From positions 7,936,001 to 8,000,000 of the forward strand of contig NC_064002.1 in assembly GCF_932276165.1 (NCBI RefSeq): a stretch of 64,000 bases of DNA. Reading direction: 5' to 3'. Origin of the DNA: Plutella xylostella. Lineage: Eukaryota; Arthropoda; Insecta; Lepidoptera; Plutellidae. The notes beneath the pieces were generated by a model. That model ran no database searches and was not told the origin of the DNA. It was given only the letters and a program-made list of their open reading frames with translations. A program made the translations under genes and the position numbers. The stretch's first letter is position 1. Each line of letters begins with the position of its first letter. Positions 11,455 through 22,438 of the stretch are shown piece by piece.

Positions 11455-12370
11455 CGTATAAAAACGAAATTTATAATTTCACATTAATAACGTTCACAAC
11501 ATAAATATAATGAACGTTACGTATAACAACAAAATCTATATTTTCATAAGGTATATGATTCAATTGGTATAACGTACATTTTATATAAAATCAAAATATA
11601 TAATACTTAAGAGGACTAATATCATTTCGTATAACATACATTACGTATATCGTTTAAAATATATATTATAATTTAGTATAAAGTTCATAAAACATGCTAA
11701 CACATATCATAATCTGTGTTTAATTACCCAACACCGTCAAACTCGCTAGCACCAAAACCTAAAGATAGGTGCGACCTAAAGCGAGGAGGAGCGTGTTAGG
11801 TGCACATGTTCGTCGAAACCAAAGCGGAGCGCAGCGAAGCGGAGCGAAGCGGAGCGGAGCGTTCCCCCCACATAACGTTAATAATAATGAAAATACGATA
11901 AGACAATCATTTATACTTTTTGTCCACTACATTATGATAATTATATCCGTTGTAGAATATATGTTAAAAACGTTATACATATATTATGAACGTTATGCAT
12001 TTTAATCGTTATATCAATTGAAATTATACTTTTTGAACGTTATTCTTTACGAAATTATGTATTTAGTAATTATGCCTTTCGTTTGTTATGCACAGTGATC
12101 GTTATACTTAATAAATTTATATCATATGGGCGTATATCTTGTGAATGTTATACCATTCGTTCTTATACCTCGTCCCAAAGTGTCCTACAACTACACCTAC
12201 AACACGAGCGGACAGTTACAGTGCAACATCTGTAGCCGCACGTTTAAGACCAAGTTCGGCTTCGCAAGCCACGTACGAGCACATGCCAGGAACTGACAAG
12301 GTGTCGCCGTCGACGGACACGTCGTGGAGGACATCATCATCATCATCATCTTATACCTCGTATTACTTTT
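11455..12370. repeat. Repeat region dense in CGTTATA/TATAACG words with a GGAGCGAAGC tandem core
   Basis: Variants of CGTTATA and its complement recur every 20-50 bases from about 11490 to 12170. In the middle, 11820-11862 is a GC-rich tandem of GGAGC/GAAGC pentamers. The layout resembles a non-autonomous transposon or satellite-like repeat, but I found no terminal motif or coding capacity. Met-led frames here are by-products of the repeat. It is interrupted by a small LINE insertion at 12174-12349. Confidence 0.5.
12174..12349 (+). mobile_element. Severely 5'-truncated LINE with zinc-finger C-terminus, (ATC)n tail and target duplication
   Basis: The insert reads in frame from its first base: PKVSYNYTYNTSGQLQCNICS and on to a stop at 12294-12296. 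It carries a C2H2 finger, C-X2-C-X12-H-X3-H, as found at the C-terminus of several LINE ORF2 proteins. It ends in ATC repeats. The 12-base word CTTATACCTCGT occurs directly before (12162-12173) and after (12350-12361), which fits a target-site duplication. Only about the last 40 codons of the parent ORF are present. Confidence 0.75.
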
Positions 12371-14900
12371 ACCCGTTTTTATTATAATGTAAGAAAAAAA
12401 CAAAAAAAATATGAAATAAAACTAAACTATAATGTAAACAAAAACCAAGACTGTTATATTACTACACCACATTCAAATACGTGTTGTACTCTATCATTTG
12501 TCCATTTGCAAAATGGCTCGCATTATGGTTGGACGCTTTAGTATTTACCCGACGGCGAAGCAAAAAGGAAGGTTTTGCGTTCTTTGTCTCCCCATTTACT
12601 TTAGAGCCACTTTGTGGAACGGATGAATATTTTTTCAACTTTTTCTTGCTAGTTCATTCGCCAGCACTTACATTACATCGCAATTATGGTAAAAAAAATA
12701 TAATTCTATAACAGAAGATTTCTCGAGGATCCCTAAAAAATAGATGATGCCGGCGGGTATCATCTATTTTTTAGGAGAATATAGTAAAAAGTGCAAACAC
12801 AAGTCAAAAAATTGCTACCAAAATAACGTAAGCGGTAATTGCGAGTTATTTACTGTTTTCTTGTAAATTCATTGAAAAACTAAATTATGATATTAGTGCA
12901 TACTAGTCATTACAGTCTTGTAGTCCTTCGTTCGCACTTTAGTAATGCTATCCTACAAAGCTCGATAGCAATAACCATTTTTCTGCACTTGTATCACAAT
13001 GTACCTACTATTGTAACTGTTGTTTTCATTTACATGTGAACTAGGATATAGATGTTCAAGATTCTTCCAAGTATTACACACGAAATCCATAGTCAAGCCA
13101 AAGAATACAGAATATTTCCTCCGTCGGCTGGTTTATGTATGTATGTAAAGTATTTCAGCCAGATTTACCGTCCACATGCATGTTTATGGATGCGCTTCGT
13201 AAGAATTTCTGTAAGAATTGAATCACATTTCTTCACCCATTTAATTCCCTAAGATCAACTGAAAAATTGCTTGAAATATTATTTATATCATGTATAGATG
13301 TAGCCCCGAAATAGTCCCAAAAATAAGTAGGTATTTTGGTTGCTGAGGTGACTTGATCGAGTGTCCTTTTCCATTTTGATTTAAATCGGCTCAACCGTCA
13401 AAAGTTTCCGGTTCCATTGAATGTAAGCCTGTACTCGTATGTTACGAGTAGGTACTTTATTATGTGGTTTAAATGCTAATAGGAGAATACTTTTTGGAAA
13501 TATGTAACAAGGCATGCCAGATGTCTCAAAAGAGTCTGATATTGGTGTTATTTAAAAATACCCTACAAAAAGGTTTACTAATAACATTTGAATCGGAGAG
13601 TACGTTATTTTAATTTCTAACTTTGTATTAAAGTTGAGATTCCATTAACGGACCATATTGTTCTCGTATTTCATTTGTAGCGCTGCGGTTTCTCTGAGTG
13701 TCAGTGTTGAAATGTAAGTAATATAATTGGATTACTCTGTAATACTCCAATATCAGGATTGAAGCACACTTGTGTTGGCTTATGTCCCCAACTTTATACC
13801 TAGGTAGGTACTTATAACAAATATTTTTGTATTTATTGAGAATTGATTTTAATAATGTTTTTTTTTAGCTTTTTTGTTCACGACTACAAAAATAAGAGGT
13901 GTGATAAGTTTGAGTTAGTTTAAAATATTTCAATTCCGCTATCGATTTTCGAGGTACCTAAGTATAAATTCGTACATTATCTATTTTCTTTACTTAAACA
14001 TAAAATAATTTGTGGTTAGGCTATAGAATTCACTGAAACATTATCTCTAACACGTAAAATGAATACTTAGTAGCTATAGAGCAGGTCACTTCAAGAATTT
14101 TGATTGAGAATATTGTCAAGTGAAACCCTTCTCAAAACTCAAAAGAACTTGTGCGTCGCCTGAGACTTGGCAAAGAAAGTCTAGAAACTTATCAACTCGA
14201 GAATAAAAAACTACTTTCTTCAAACTTTCGACAGTGGGTTCGAGTAAGTATCTTGAATTTTGAATAAATTCAAAGTTTATTCTCGATTTACATACCTACC
14301 ACAATAGCATCGACTTGATAATATTATGAATTTTAAAGGTTTTGTTACAGAATTTAAATTTAAAACTTATGTAACATGTGTGATTGCAGTTTTTTTTTTT
14401 CAATAAATGAATACTACAAACACTTACGCCTAGTCGCCTATATCTCTGTTTAATTTAAATTAAGTCAACATTTCAAAAGTCTGCGACTAAAATACATATT
14501 CATTTTAATTTCAGGATTCTGTCAAAGGGACATCTCAACTACTGAAGCCGTTATTAAATTTGTATTGCTTATTAATTTCATGATATAAATAAGTTATATG
14601 AATGAAGTTCACTCCAATATAAATGTAACTATAATAAAATTTTAAGACCAAGTTATTTCTGAAATGGAACTAGACTATTCTATTTTCCGTTGCAGTCTCG
14701 AATTCCCCTTATGAGTGGAGTCTGATCCAATTTTAGTCTCTCTTATTGATCCACTGAAGCTCTAGAGAAGATAAGATAGTAGCTGATAGCTTTTACAATC
14801 GGGTTATGTGTGATGTGATAAAAATAATACATGTTCTCTCAAGTGGAAATGGCAACTTTGTGAACACATTTATAGGTCAAATGTTTTATTTGTGTCATAT
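12362..14900. other. Intergenic DNA
   Basis: No supported gene is seen. It contains the hairpin at 12732-12775. Several short frames (12481-12711, 13052-13252) lack any recognisable domain. Confidence 0.5.
12732..12775. repeat. Perfect 17-bp inverted repeat (hairpin)
   Basis: CCTAAAAAATAGATGAT at 12732-12748 pairs perfectly with 12759-12775 across a 10-base GC-rich loop. It could be a remnant of a small foldback element. There is no poly-U or gene context to suggest a terminator. Confidence 0.6.
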
Positions 14901-15031
14901 TGATGTGTTTAGGGTCATCCTCTATGTAGTCTATGGTCACCTCTTGTCACACTACTAATAAAATGGCGGCTAACAAGCAAACACATATTTCTATTATTTA
15001 TTATTATCTTAGCTAACCCGCAAATACTTCA
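14901..15031 (+). repeat. 5' LTR
   Basis: It begins with TG and ends with CA, and matches the 3' LTR over its whole length with a few substitutions. Confidence 0.8.
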
Positions 15032-15032
15032 A

Positions 15033-15047
15033 TGGCGACGAGGACGG
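15033..15047 (+). promoter_or_regulatory. Putative primer-binding site
   Basis: TGGCGACGAGGACGG begins one base after the 5' LTR, the normal place for a tRNA primer site. The TGG start would pair with a tRNA CCA end. The tRNA was not identified. Confidence 0.55.
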
Positions 15048-15540
15048 ATAAAATTTACGCACCACGGGTGAAAGGTGAATAAGTTTATTGGCGGGGGGCG
15101 AAATAATTAAAACAGTATGTGGGCAAGCCTCAAATGGCAAGCAGTGGGCGAGAGATGCGAGTCGAGAGGCTCGCGGTTCGCTGCAACTTCGAGGATGGCA
15201 GGGGCAGGCGCGGCGGGACCGAGCGACAGGCACGAGACCGGCGCGCGATCAGCTACCGGCGAAGATACCCGAAGAGTAATCGGCCAACATTCTTTCCCTA
15301 GACTTCGGATGTGAAACAGCAGGCGGCGAGTGCGACAGGCGCGCCAGGCCGCTGAATCACAAAGAAGGAAAGTTCCGCAGTCATCAACAGCAGGCGGTAT
15401 GCAGCAGAGGCCGAGGCCCTCGCTGTGCGTGGAGGGAGCAGGCGGCGTGCCGCGAGGCGGTGCACGACTCAGCTGCGGCCGCGGTGGACGCGCCCGGCAA
15501 ATAACTGGCCGCGATAAAGGCGACTGAACGTCCACGACGA
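15048..15540 (+). other. GC-rich leader or gag-like remnant inside the LTR element
   Basis: This part is strongly GC-rich and has several overlapping Arg/Ala/Gly-rich frames of 60-70 codons on the plus strand, none with a recognisable gag motif. A decayed gag or an untranslated leader are both possible. A 142-codon minus frame over the same stretch looks like a composition artefact. Confidence 0.35.
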
Positions 15541-15752
15541 CTGTTCGCGACTTTAGAGTTGGGACTTTGGGGAGATGTGTGATAACGATGAGACATGATA
15601 AGTAGCTAGTTATTTTATTACTCTCTGATTTTTAATTGGAAAGAATTCTGACATTTTATAAGTGATGCTACTAAAAAAGTTCTTTACCGAAAAAATGAAA
15701 AATTGCGATCCATTTCTGGGCAATAATTATTTCTTAATATTTTTATACAAAA

Positions 15753-15821
15753 AGATAAATCTAAATATTTACTTGCTCAAGTAATTAGTTTACTTGAGCA
15801 AGTAAATATTTAGATTTATCT
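15753..15821. repeat. Perfect 32-bp inverted repeat with a 5-base loop
   Basis: Bases 15753-15784 are the exact reverse complement of 15790-15821, separated by TTAGT. The arms include TTACTTGCTCAAG and its complement. It lies inside the LTR element. Confidence 0.85.
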
Positions 15822-15854
15822 ACAAAAATAACAAATATTTCAATATAATAGCTG

Positions 15855-16080
15855 TTCCCGCGAGCTTCGCTTCGCCTTAATAAGTTTTCCCGTGGGAATT
15901 CCGCGATAAAAAGTAACATATGTGTTAATCCAGGGTGTCAGCTAACTTTATTCCGAATTTCATTAAAATCGGTTCAGCCGTTTTGACGTGAAGAAATAAC
16001 AAACATACACACATACATACATACATACATACATACACATATACACTTACAAACTTTCGCATTTATAATATGAAGTAGGA
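15855..16080 (+). repeat. Dispersed lepidopteran repeat ending in a CATA microsatellite
   Basis: It starts in CCCGCGAGCTTCGCTTCGCC, continues through AAATCGGTTCAGCCG and ends in CATA repeats (about 16008-16040) and TTCGCATTTATAATAT. I recognise this as a very common lepidopteran repeat, probably the 3' part of an RTE-type LINE or a derived SINE. It is nested in the LTR element. Confidence 0.6.
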
Positions 16081-16433
16081 TCACGACTCACGACCCATGT
16101 ATCGAATTAATTTTAATTGCTTTATTTTATTCTTTAGCATGGCATCACTTCCTACTAAATTCAGGGATAATAAACCTTTTTAATCAATTTCAAAAAAAGA
16201 TTGTCTATTCGGTAAGTACATATAATATGTTCGGTATGTATGTAAGATTATTGGAACTGCACCATATTGACATATGACAATATACGAGTATTAGGGCTAA
16301 TAAACAAATATTCAAAATTTTATAAATGTTTATGTACCTATGTACGTTTATATGCTTGTTGGTATGTATGTTTGTCCACGCATATCTCCGAAACGATTGA
16401 TCCGATTGTCACTATTCTTTTTAAAGTAAAGTC

Positions 16434-16552
16434 ACTAAAGTAACTAAAGTCACCGACATAGCTCACCGAGTTAGTAAGCTTAAGTGGCAATGGGCTGGTC
16501 ACATCTGTCGAAGAACCGATGACCGATGGGGTAAACGTGTTCTGCTGTCTTA
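16434..16552 (+). pseudogene. RTE-type LINE fragment (RT C-terminal region)
   Basis: The frame reads TKVTDIAHRVSKLKWQWAGH then ICRRTDDRWGKRVL, the conserved WAGH region near the C-terminus of RTE/BovB-like RTs. After about 16552 similarity stops. It is a short decayed fragment nested in the LTR element. Confidence 0.65.
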
Positions 16553-17158
16553 CTCCCAGCGATGAGTCGCTGACACAATTTCACCTGTATCGCTAATTTG
16601 GTACCACCACCGCACATTTTAGACTCACAGTTTGCTGTGACGACACGCAAGCCAGTCAGTGCACACAATACAATTTTATAGAGCGACATCTCTTTTTTTT
16701 ACCTCTATTCAAATACGAACGCAACATCGCCCTGACATCGGCGCGGCTACCGTTTCAAAAATAATTACTAGTTGTTTTTAGATATATTTTCTACGACAGC
16801 GATAATTATATAAGATAATTGAGATTATCTTTAATTGTATTTTTCACTGTTTGTAATATATTTAGGTAGGTACGGTAATTATTTCTCACCGTAGGTAAAT
16901 CCCCTTTTAATTTGGAGCGCCGCACTTAATAAAATGGATACAGGGACTAAAAAAAATATATTATAGTCTCAGATGTCCAGACTCGTATTGAAAAAGTGCC
17001 CAGCCCAAAAAGGTTTGTGATCTCTGATTTGTCTAAAATTGATAACTGTCAGAATTCCGTAAGATTACTAATAACAGTGTAGGTGCATGTTTTTCTATAC
17101 AGTATTTTCTATGATATTTTTGTATATAAGTTTTTAGGTTATATTTTAGTTTTACATT

Positions 17159-17171
17159 AAAGGTGGAGGAA
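17159..17171 (+). promoter_or_regulatory. Putative polypurine tract
   Basis: AAAGGTGGAGGAA lies directly before the 3' LTR, mostly purines, where the plus-strand primer tract of an LTR element is expected. Confidence 0.6.
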
Positions 17172-17302
17172 TGATGTGTTTATGGTCATCCTCTATGTAG
17201 TCTATGGTCACCTCTTGTCACACTACTAATAAAATGGCGGCTAACAAGCAAACACATATTTCTTTTATTTATTACTATCTTAGCTAACCCGCAAATACTT
17301 CA
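17172..17302 (+). repeat. 3' LTR
   Basis: It matches the 5' LTR over 131 bp and is followed by the CATAT target duplication. Confidence 0.8.
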
Positions 17303-17479
17303 CATATACGAGGTGAATTTTTGTTAGTGTTATTCCAGTATGTCTGGCAATGCCTCGACGCTTCCCACTGACTTCGCGATTTAATAGTTGATGAATACTA
17401 TAATTTAATATCCAATATTATAATGCATTGTTGCAAGTCTGCAAAATTTCATACTTAGCTCTTAATATTAAAGCTTGTT

Positions 17480-17560
17480 AATTGGATATAAACACAAGGA
17501 AATTACATATTTTAACAAATGATTATCAAATTTGATATTTCCTCGTGTTTACATCCAATT
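17480..17560. repeat. Imperfect inverted repeat (small foldback element)
   Basis: AATTGGATATAAACACAAGG near 17480-17499 pairs with CGTGTTTACATCCAATT near 17544-17560 with few mismatches. It may be a miniature inverted-repeat element. Confidence 0.55.
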
Positions 17561-17620
17561 GACATGAAGATATAAAATTTATCAGACTTGTGGCCTAGGT
17601 TATTTAGCTGAGAACGACCA

Positions 17621-17860
17621 CGAATGTCAAAATATGCAAGCTGAAGTGGCAGTAGGCTGGTCTTATGTACCGAAAAACCGATAACCGATGGGGTAGACGA
17701 GTTCTCGAGTGGAGACCACGAACAGGCAAATGCAGTGTGGGACGCCCTCCTGCCCGCTGAAGTGACGACCTTAGGCGGGTAGCCGGTAGTGGCTGGATGA
17801 AGACGGCCGAGGACCGAATGTCGTGGCGCTCCTTGGGAGAGGCCTAGCAGTGGATGATGG

Positions 17861-17891
<31 letters not shown>
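17621..17891 (+). mobile_element. 5'-truncated RTE-type LINE with (ATG)n tail and 9-bp target duplication
   Basis: The insert keeps the RTE C-terminal signature: RRVLEWRPRTGKCSVGRPPA, then SDDLRRVAGSGWMKTAEDRM and SWRSLGEA, ending in ATG repeats (17848-17891). Stops replace a Trp and a Tyr position, and a further Trp is TAG, so it is inactive and fairly old. GAACGACCA occurs before (17612-17620) and after (17892-17900), consistent with a target duplication. Confidence 0.75.
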
Positions 17892-17895
<4 letters not shown>

Positions 17896-18081
17896 GACCA
17901 TGAAACCCACAAAATTTTAAACTGAATCTGTTTAAACCCACCTCTTATCCTGTAATAATGTTTATCTCAAGAAGCGGCGGACGTCAGTGGAAGCATGTTG
18001 GAAGCTCTCTGCACCTCTGGGGTGCAATAAGACATCAACAACTTACTATTTATCTCATGTATACGATGTAAGAATTTGCTG

Positions 18082-18188
18082 TTATACCTTTTTTCACGGG
18101 GAAAGACATCTGATACAAACAAAAACTACCCTTATTCGAATGTAATAAGGGTCCTGTCAGATGTCTTTCCCCGTAAAACAAGGTATAA
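18082..18188. repeat. Foldback element with long inverted repeats
   Basis: The left arm, with CACGGGGAAAGACATCTGA at 18096-18114, is mirrored by TCAGATGTCTTTCCCCGT at 18157-18174. Inner bases TACCCTTATTCGAATG/ATAAGGGT extend the stem. This is typical of a MITE. Confidence 0.65.
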
Positions 18189-18329
18189 TGTTATCGAATT
18201 TAATAAAACACATTTAACATCCCGTTACCTCATTGTAGATTATTCATATAAAACAAACCTAAGTACGTATTATAAATGATACCTATATCACGCTGGTTTG
18301 ATGCTAAAATGCTTTTACTTTTTACATCA

Positions 18330-18833
18330 CCAAACGTTTCCCAAAGGGAAATTGGATTTCAAGATAAGCCAACTTCGTGGGACCATCGAGGCAATTTGTG
18401 TGACATATTTTATCAAGCTGGGTAATGTGATTTTGCCTTTATTATGCTCTATAGTAGGTACTAAAGATAGGCATAATGAATATTAATTCTAATTTACGGG
18501 TTGGGGCAACCAAGACCAACCCCTTTAACAAAACATTCCTATCATCCCGGTTCAACCGTCTTTGGACCTGGTGATTTGGAACCAGTACCTTATGAAGAAA
18601 TAAAATTACTTGAAAGGAATTTACTTGTTCCATACACATTTACTGGAGATCAATACATTTTGAAACATTCGATTTGTCTAATATTAAGTAAGTAGGTACA
18701 CAATGGATGTTTCAAAATCTGTAACGGTAAATTAGTGGCTATACCGGAAAATCTACCCCAACAACAAAATGGGCCTTCAGATGCTACATCTTTAAAAAGG
18801 GATCCATATCCTTCTTAGAAACATGTGGTTTGG
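18330..18833 (+). other. Coding-like fragments of unknown identity
   Basis: Three pieces in different frames have protein-like composition: EIGFQDKPTSWDHRGNLCDI (about 18345-18420), FGPGDLEPVPYEEIKLLERN onward (about 18561-18692), and NGKLVAIPENLPQQQNGPSD (about 18722-18820, stop near 18820). No splice pattern joins them convincingly, and I do not recognise a family. They may be a decayed gene, a processed copy, or exons of an unrecognised gene. Confidence 0.3.
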
Positions 18834-20639
18834 GTCTCAAGAGTGTGTTGCTAAGGTATCTGTTCTGTGTTAATTGTATTTAAAAACAAAATGATAGTTA
18901 GTCCTCATCAATGCACATTGTACCTAATACGAGTATATACTGTGTATCCATTAGTTTGAAATCCTTTGAATATGTGTTTCACAGAAAGGGACTCATATAA
19001 CCTTCATCAGCCCAACTCAAGTTTACTTTTCATTAGTGTATTGTGATTCTTAATTAATTTTCACCGCAGGCCTAATGAGTTTTAAAATATGGAAAGCAGT
19101 TTAAAAGCATTTTTGAAATTAATAATTTTACGGTAAAATCTGTTGTACAGTAGTGTTTTAGTTCCCTTGATGCGGTCAGACATAGTTGAATCCGTTTCTG
19201 TGGTCAAAATATGTGGTTTAATAACCTGAATACTATCAGTATAAGTACTTACCTACTTACTTATATTTTATTAATTACGGTTCCAACTGACACAGCCATT
19301 TTCACAACTCAGTAATGGTTCCAGTTAGTCACTTAGCTTCGATTTATGTTACCATTTATTTATTTATTTATATATTTATTTATATTATTCGCCAACAAAG
19401 ATTACATTACATTCATGTTTAATGAATAAAAATAATAAAATATGCATAATTATATGGTACACATGGATATGGCAACTCGTAAAAAATTGTTCAAGTATGC
19501 ATTAGCCATGGCTTAAATACTTATTTATAGAACTGACCAAAACTTCATACGATTGGGCAAAAGAAGGTTAGACCCAAGAATATACGAATATAAAAGAATA
19601 AAACGAAGTTAAATAAACTACGTAATTATTAATTAATACGAAAATTTGTGTTGGAGCACATTTGACATTGTCCGTAGGAGAGACCGCTTAAAATTAACAT
19701 GGTCGAAGTCATTGGACTTGGCATCATAATCGTAGACAATAATAATCTATGTAGGTAAGAATATAAGAATTATGTATGTGGGTTTGGGTACGAGGAACTT
19801 TTGTTAGGTATAACGTATAACGATAGACATATAGTTATATCTACTTATGTATAGTATGGTTGTAAGTCGTATCTTCCTTGGCAGCAATGCACCTAAATTC
19901 GTGTGTATGAAATATTCAAAAACTACGTGAATCATCACTGTGTGAGCTCGCTGCAATTTGGTATTTATGTAATAACCGACAAAAAGTAGGTATACGAGAT
20001 CAAATATATTTTGCACTTATTTAGAGATTCTTACAAATAAAAGGCAAATACCTTGCTATTTTCCAAGCTGTTGGACATAATAGGTTTTAAAATTGACATG
20101 AATAAACAAAAAAATATGTACCTTAATAGGTGGTTATAAAGTTTTAAATTGGTTTCTGTTGCAGTTGATTAAATCACCTCAATACAAATTGCCTATTTAG
20201 AAAGTATAAACTTACCAATTTATTGATAACAATGATGTTTCTTCAATTTCTTATCTCGTGTGAACTTACACTAACACTAGTAAATACAGCTAGACAAGTT
20301 TAAACTTTCGATCACTTGGGTAGGGCACACATTGTCTGGGGTAAAATTTAAAATCTCACTGAACTTTTGGTCACACTTAACTGTAGGGTATCAAACTTTT
20401 TAACAATAGGAAGGATAAAAAAACGTTCAAAACCACATCGAAAATTGTAGTTATAAACAGTTAGAAAGTCAGTGTAAACTTTCAAAGGTTACGAATAGAA
20501 ACTTTCAGTCGTTTTTTGTGTAAAAATAGGTTTTGGTACAACATTGATTTGACGTGCATTTTGAAAGTGCGTTACGTTGGTGCTATCGAAATTAAAATTA
20601 GTAAATAAAAATTGTGCACTTAAGGGTCGCGGTAGGGGT

Positions 20640-20850
20640 TCGTTCGTATTTGTGGTCGCGGAGTTGAGGTGAAGTGTTTAGTAAAAGTTTCGTTTGGTCG
20701 GTCGGGGAGCATCGGTCGCTGGGCGGGCGGCGCGGCGGTGGCGCGGGCGGGCGGCGCGACGCTCGGCTCACGACTGGTGGCGGGCGGCACGCGACCAACC
20801 TGCTGCTCCAGCATGCACCTGCAGGCACGCTGCATGCGAGCCTCTGTTTA
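20640..20850 (+). promoter_or_regulatory. CpG-rich patch, possible promoter or untranslated first exon
   Basis: This short stretch is sharply GC- and CpG-rich in an AT-rich region. It lies about 170 bases upstream of an exon-like segment. Overlapping Arg/Ala/Gly-rich frames on both strands look like composition artefacts. A promoter or 5' UTR of a plus-strand gene, perhaps a distant Rab3 start, is possible but not shown. Confidence 0.3.
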
Positions 20851-21014
20851 GTTTTATTTCCGTGTATGTTCCACTCATTAGGCGATGAAAAGATTTAGGT
20901 CAATCGATATAATAGCACGGTTGGGTTAAAATTGTGATTGGTGTCAGAAAATGTTTGTTCTTTTCGTGTGTTCTTTTGTTCGTTTTTTTTACGTGGTAAT
21001 TATTTTAATTGCAG

Positions 21015-21119
21015 AGGAAGACGAGTGTGATGATGCTCCGGGTGCCACGGTCAGGTGACGCGCCGCTGTCGCCGCTCGGTCCGACGCAGCGTCTATTCTG
21101 GTCGCGGCATCTCGGATAC
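21015..21119 (+). other. Candidate exon, gene unknown
   Basis: A pyrimidine-rich stretch ending in ATTGCAG (21014) is followed by a GC-rich, open segment containing ATGATG and encoding MMLRVPRSGDAPLSPLGPTQ and RLFWSRHLGY. It ends at TAC/GTAACA. It may be a short 5' coding or untranslated exon. I find no partner exon with certainty. Confidence 0.3.
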
Positions 21120-21389
21120 GTAACAAGCACTTGTAATTATAGCCAAAATATCTGACTACGATGAGGTCATCTGCATAAACAATCATCATTTCGCTTTAAA
21201 CGTTTAATTTGTTTCAAAATTTATGTTCTGTATTATTTCTTATTTACGAACCCCCATGGGCTAGAAGAGGAAATCGCAACAGGTTGTCTTCAAAAAGTTG
21301 CGCATTACTGTCATCGAATAAAACTAAAAAATAACTGAGTTCATTGTAACGATCAAAAGGCACTGAAAAAAAATGTAGATAATATTTAT

Positions 21390-21560
21390 TTTTTTATTCA
21401 ATACTTTATTGCACAAATATGAGATATAAGTGTACAAAAGGTGGACTTAATGCTAAAACGCTAAGATAATACGTGAAATAAGTGATATAATTTTAAAGGC
21501 GCAAGAGTGTCATACAAAAAAATAGGTAATTATTCTATTGTCGACACACTATTGAACCAG
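21390..21560 (-). repeat. LINE 3'-end remnant
   Basis: Read on the minus strand, the segment ends in GTGCAATAAAGTATTGAAT followed by an A-rich tail, and contains CCTTTTGTACACTT, the usual 3' UTR end of CR1/Jockey-like lepidopteran LINEs. No coding sequence is left. Confidence 0.5.
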
Positions 21561-21649
21561 GCTAGAGGCAAGAACTAGAAGTCAAAACTAGGCTATCTAG
21601 TTTGGTAAACTTTATTCTGGCCGAGCGGAAAGCCGCAGCTTCATTAGAG

Positions 21650-21990
21650 ATGATGATGATGGCACATGATGGCCATCCTCATCATCTCTGTTCCAAGCAG
21701 TTCTTATCTTACTTTTACATCTCGATAACCATTGTTTTCGAGGCTCGTTGATGTCTATTTTGAAGGCAGAAATTCAAATTTTATAGCTATAAAAAGCTTT
21801 AATGTCTTCGTTTATTCCTCTATGGGTGTTCCCGTAAATGTATTTTTTTCCTAACAAAATTTATACTCGTAGTTTGACAGCATTAAAATTTTGTATTTTT
21901 TTCCTAGCAAAATTAATAGTTTGACAGCATTAAAAATAGAATTTAAAAATAGACATCCAAAACATTACCTATTGAGAAACGCCATCTGAT
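21650..21990. repeat. Hairpin plus MITE-like fragment related to the one at 50126-50312
   Basis: AGAGATGATGATGATGGC near 21650 pairs with GCCATCCTCATCATCTCT near 21673. Just downstream, TTGAAGGCAGAAATTCAAAT (about 21760) and an internal GTTCCCGTAAATGTA match the arms and centre of the inverted-repeat element in the Nmdar2 intron. Confidence 0.5.
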
Positions 21991-22438
21991 GTTTCTCCAG
22001 AATAACAGATAGGTACTATACGTTATCTACAACTTTACTCACAATTATTACAAACGTCTGTTTCTCTTCTTCCCAACTTTGTATTTTTTTTTATATACAA
22101 AATTGCTTAGCACTTCTTAAAGGAACTCCCACTATGTTTATGTCCACAAAGAATATCAAAGAACCCTTTCCTAATAGGGAGTTGTTTTCGGATTACATTT
22201 TTAATTTACACATTTACTTGGAAAATAAACACAATTAGGTATTTGGCTTATTGATATAAATGTAAAAGCTTGGTATCTACCACTACCCTCACACAGTCGT
22301 ATTAAAAATATCCCAAAAGCTTTGTCCAAGTATCAAAATCCAGAACAATACAGCCAGACGAAGGTTTATGAAATATTACACCCACTTCCTGCTGTAATAT
22401 TTTTCAGTATATTTAAGGATAGTTTAGGAAGTGGGTTC

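Larger units (their letters stand above)
14901..17302 (+). mobile_element. Non-autonomous LTR retrotransposon with 131-bp LTRs and a CATAT target duplication
   Basis: Two direct repeats of 131 bp (14901-15031 and 17172-17302) both start TGATGTG and end CTTCA, as LTRs do. They differ at only a few positions. The 5-base word CATAT flanks the element on both sides (14896-14900 and 17303-17307). A primer-binding-like TGGCGACGAGG starts one base after the 5' LTR, and a purine tract lies directly before the 3' LTR. The 2.1-kb interior has no recognisable protease, RT or integrase. Its first 500 bases are GC-rich and may be a gag or leader remnant; the rest is AT-rich and carries other repeats. Confidence 0.8.
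17901..20600. other. Intergenic DNA with small repeats
   Basis: It holds the foldback element at 18082-18188, coding-like fragments at 18330-18833, and (TTTA)n at about 19362-19385 next to a possible LINE end. No complete gene is supported. Other open frames here lack domains. Confidence 0.45.

Noticed and set aside
16008..16040. CRISPR-like or regular direct repeats
   Set aside because: It is a simple CATA microsatellite at the end of a dispersed repeat, in a eukaryotic genome.
17512..17910. Minus-strand frame with a long poly-His run
   Set aside because: The His run is the (ATG)n tail of an RTE LINE read backwards, and the rest is antisense to the LINE remnant.
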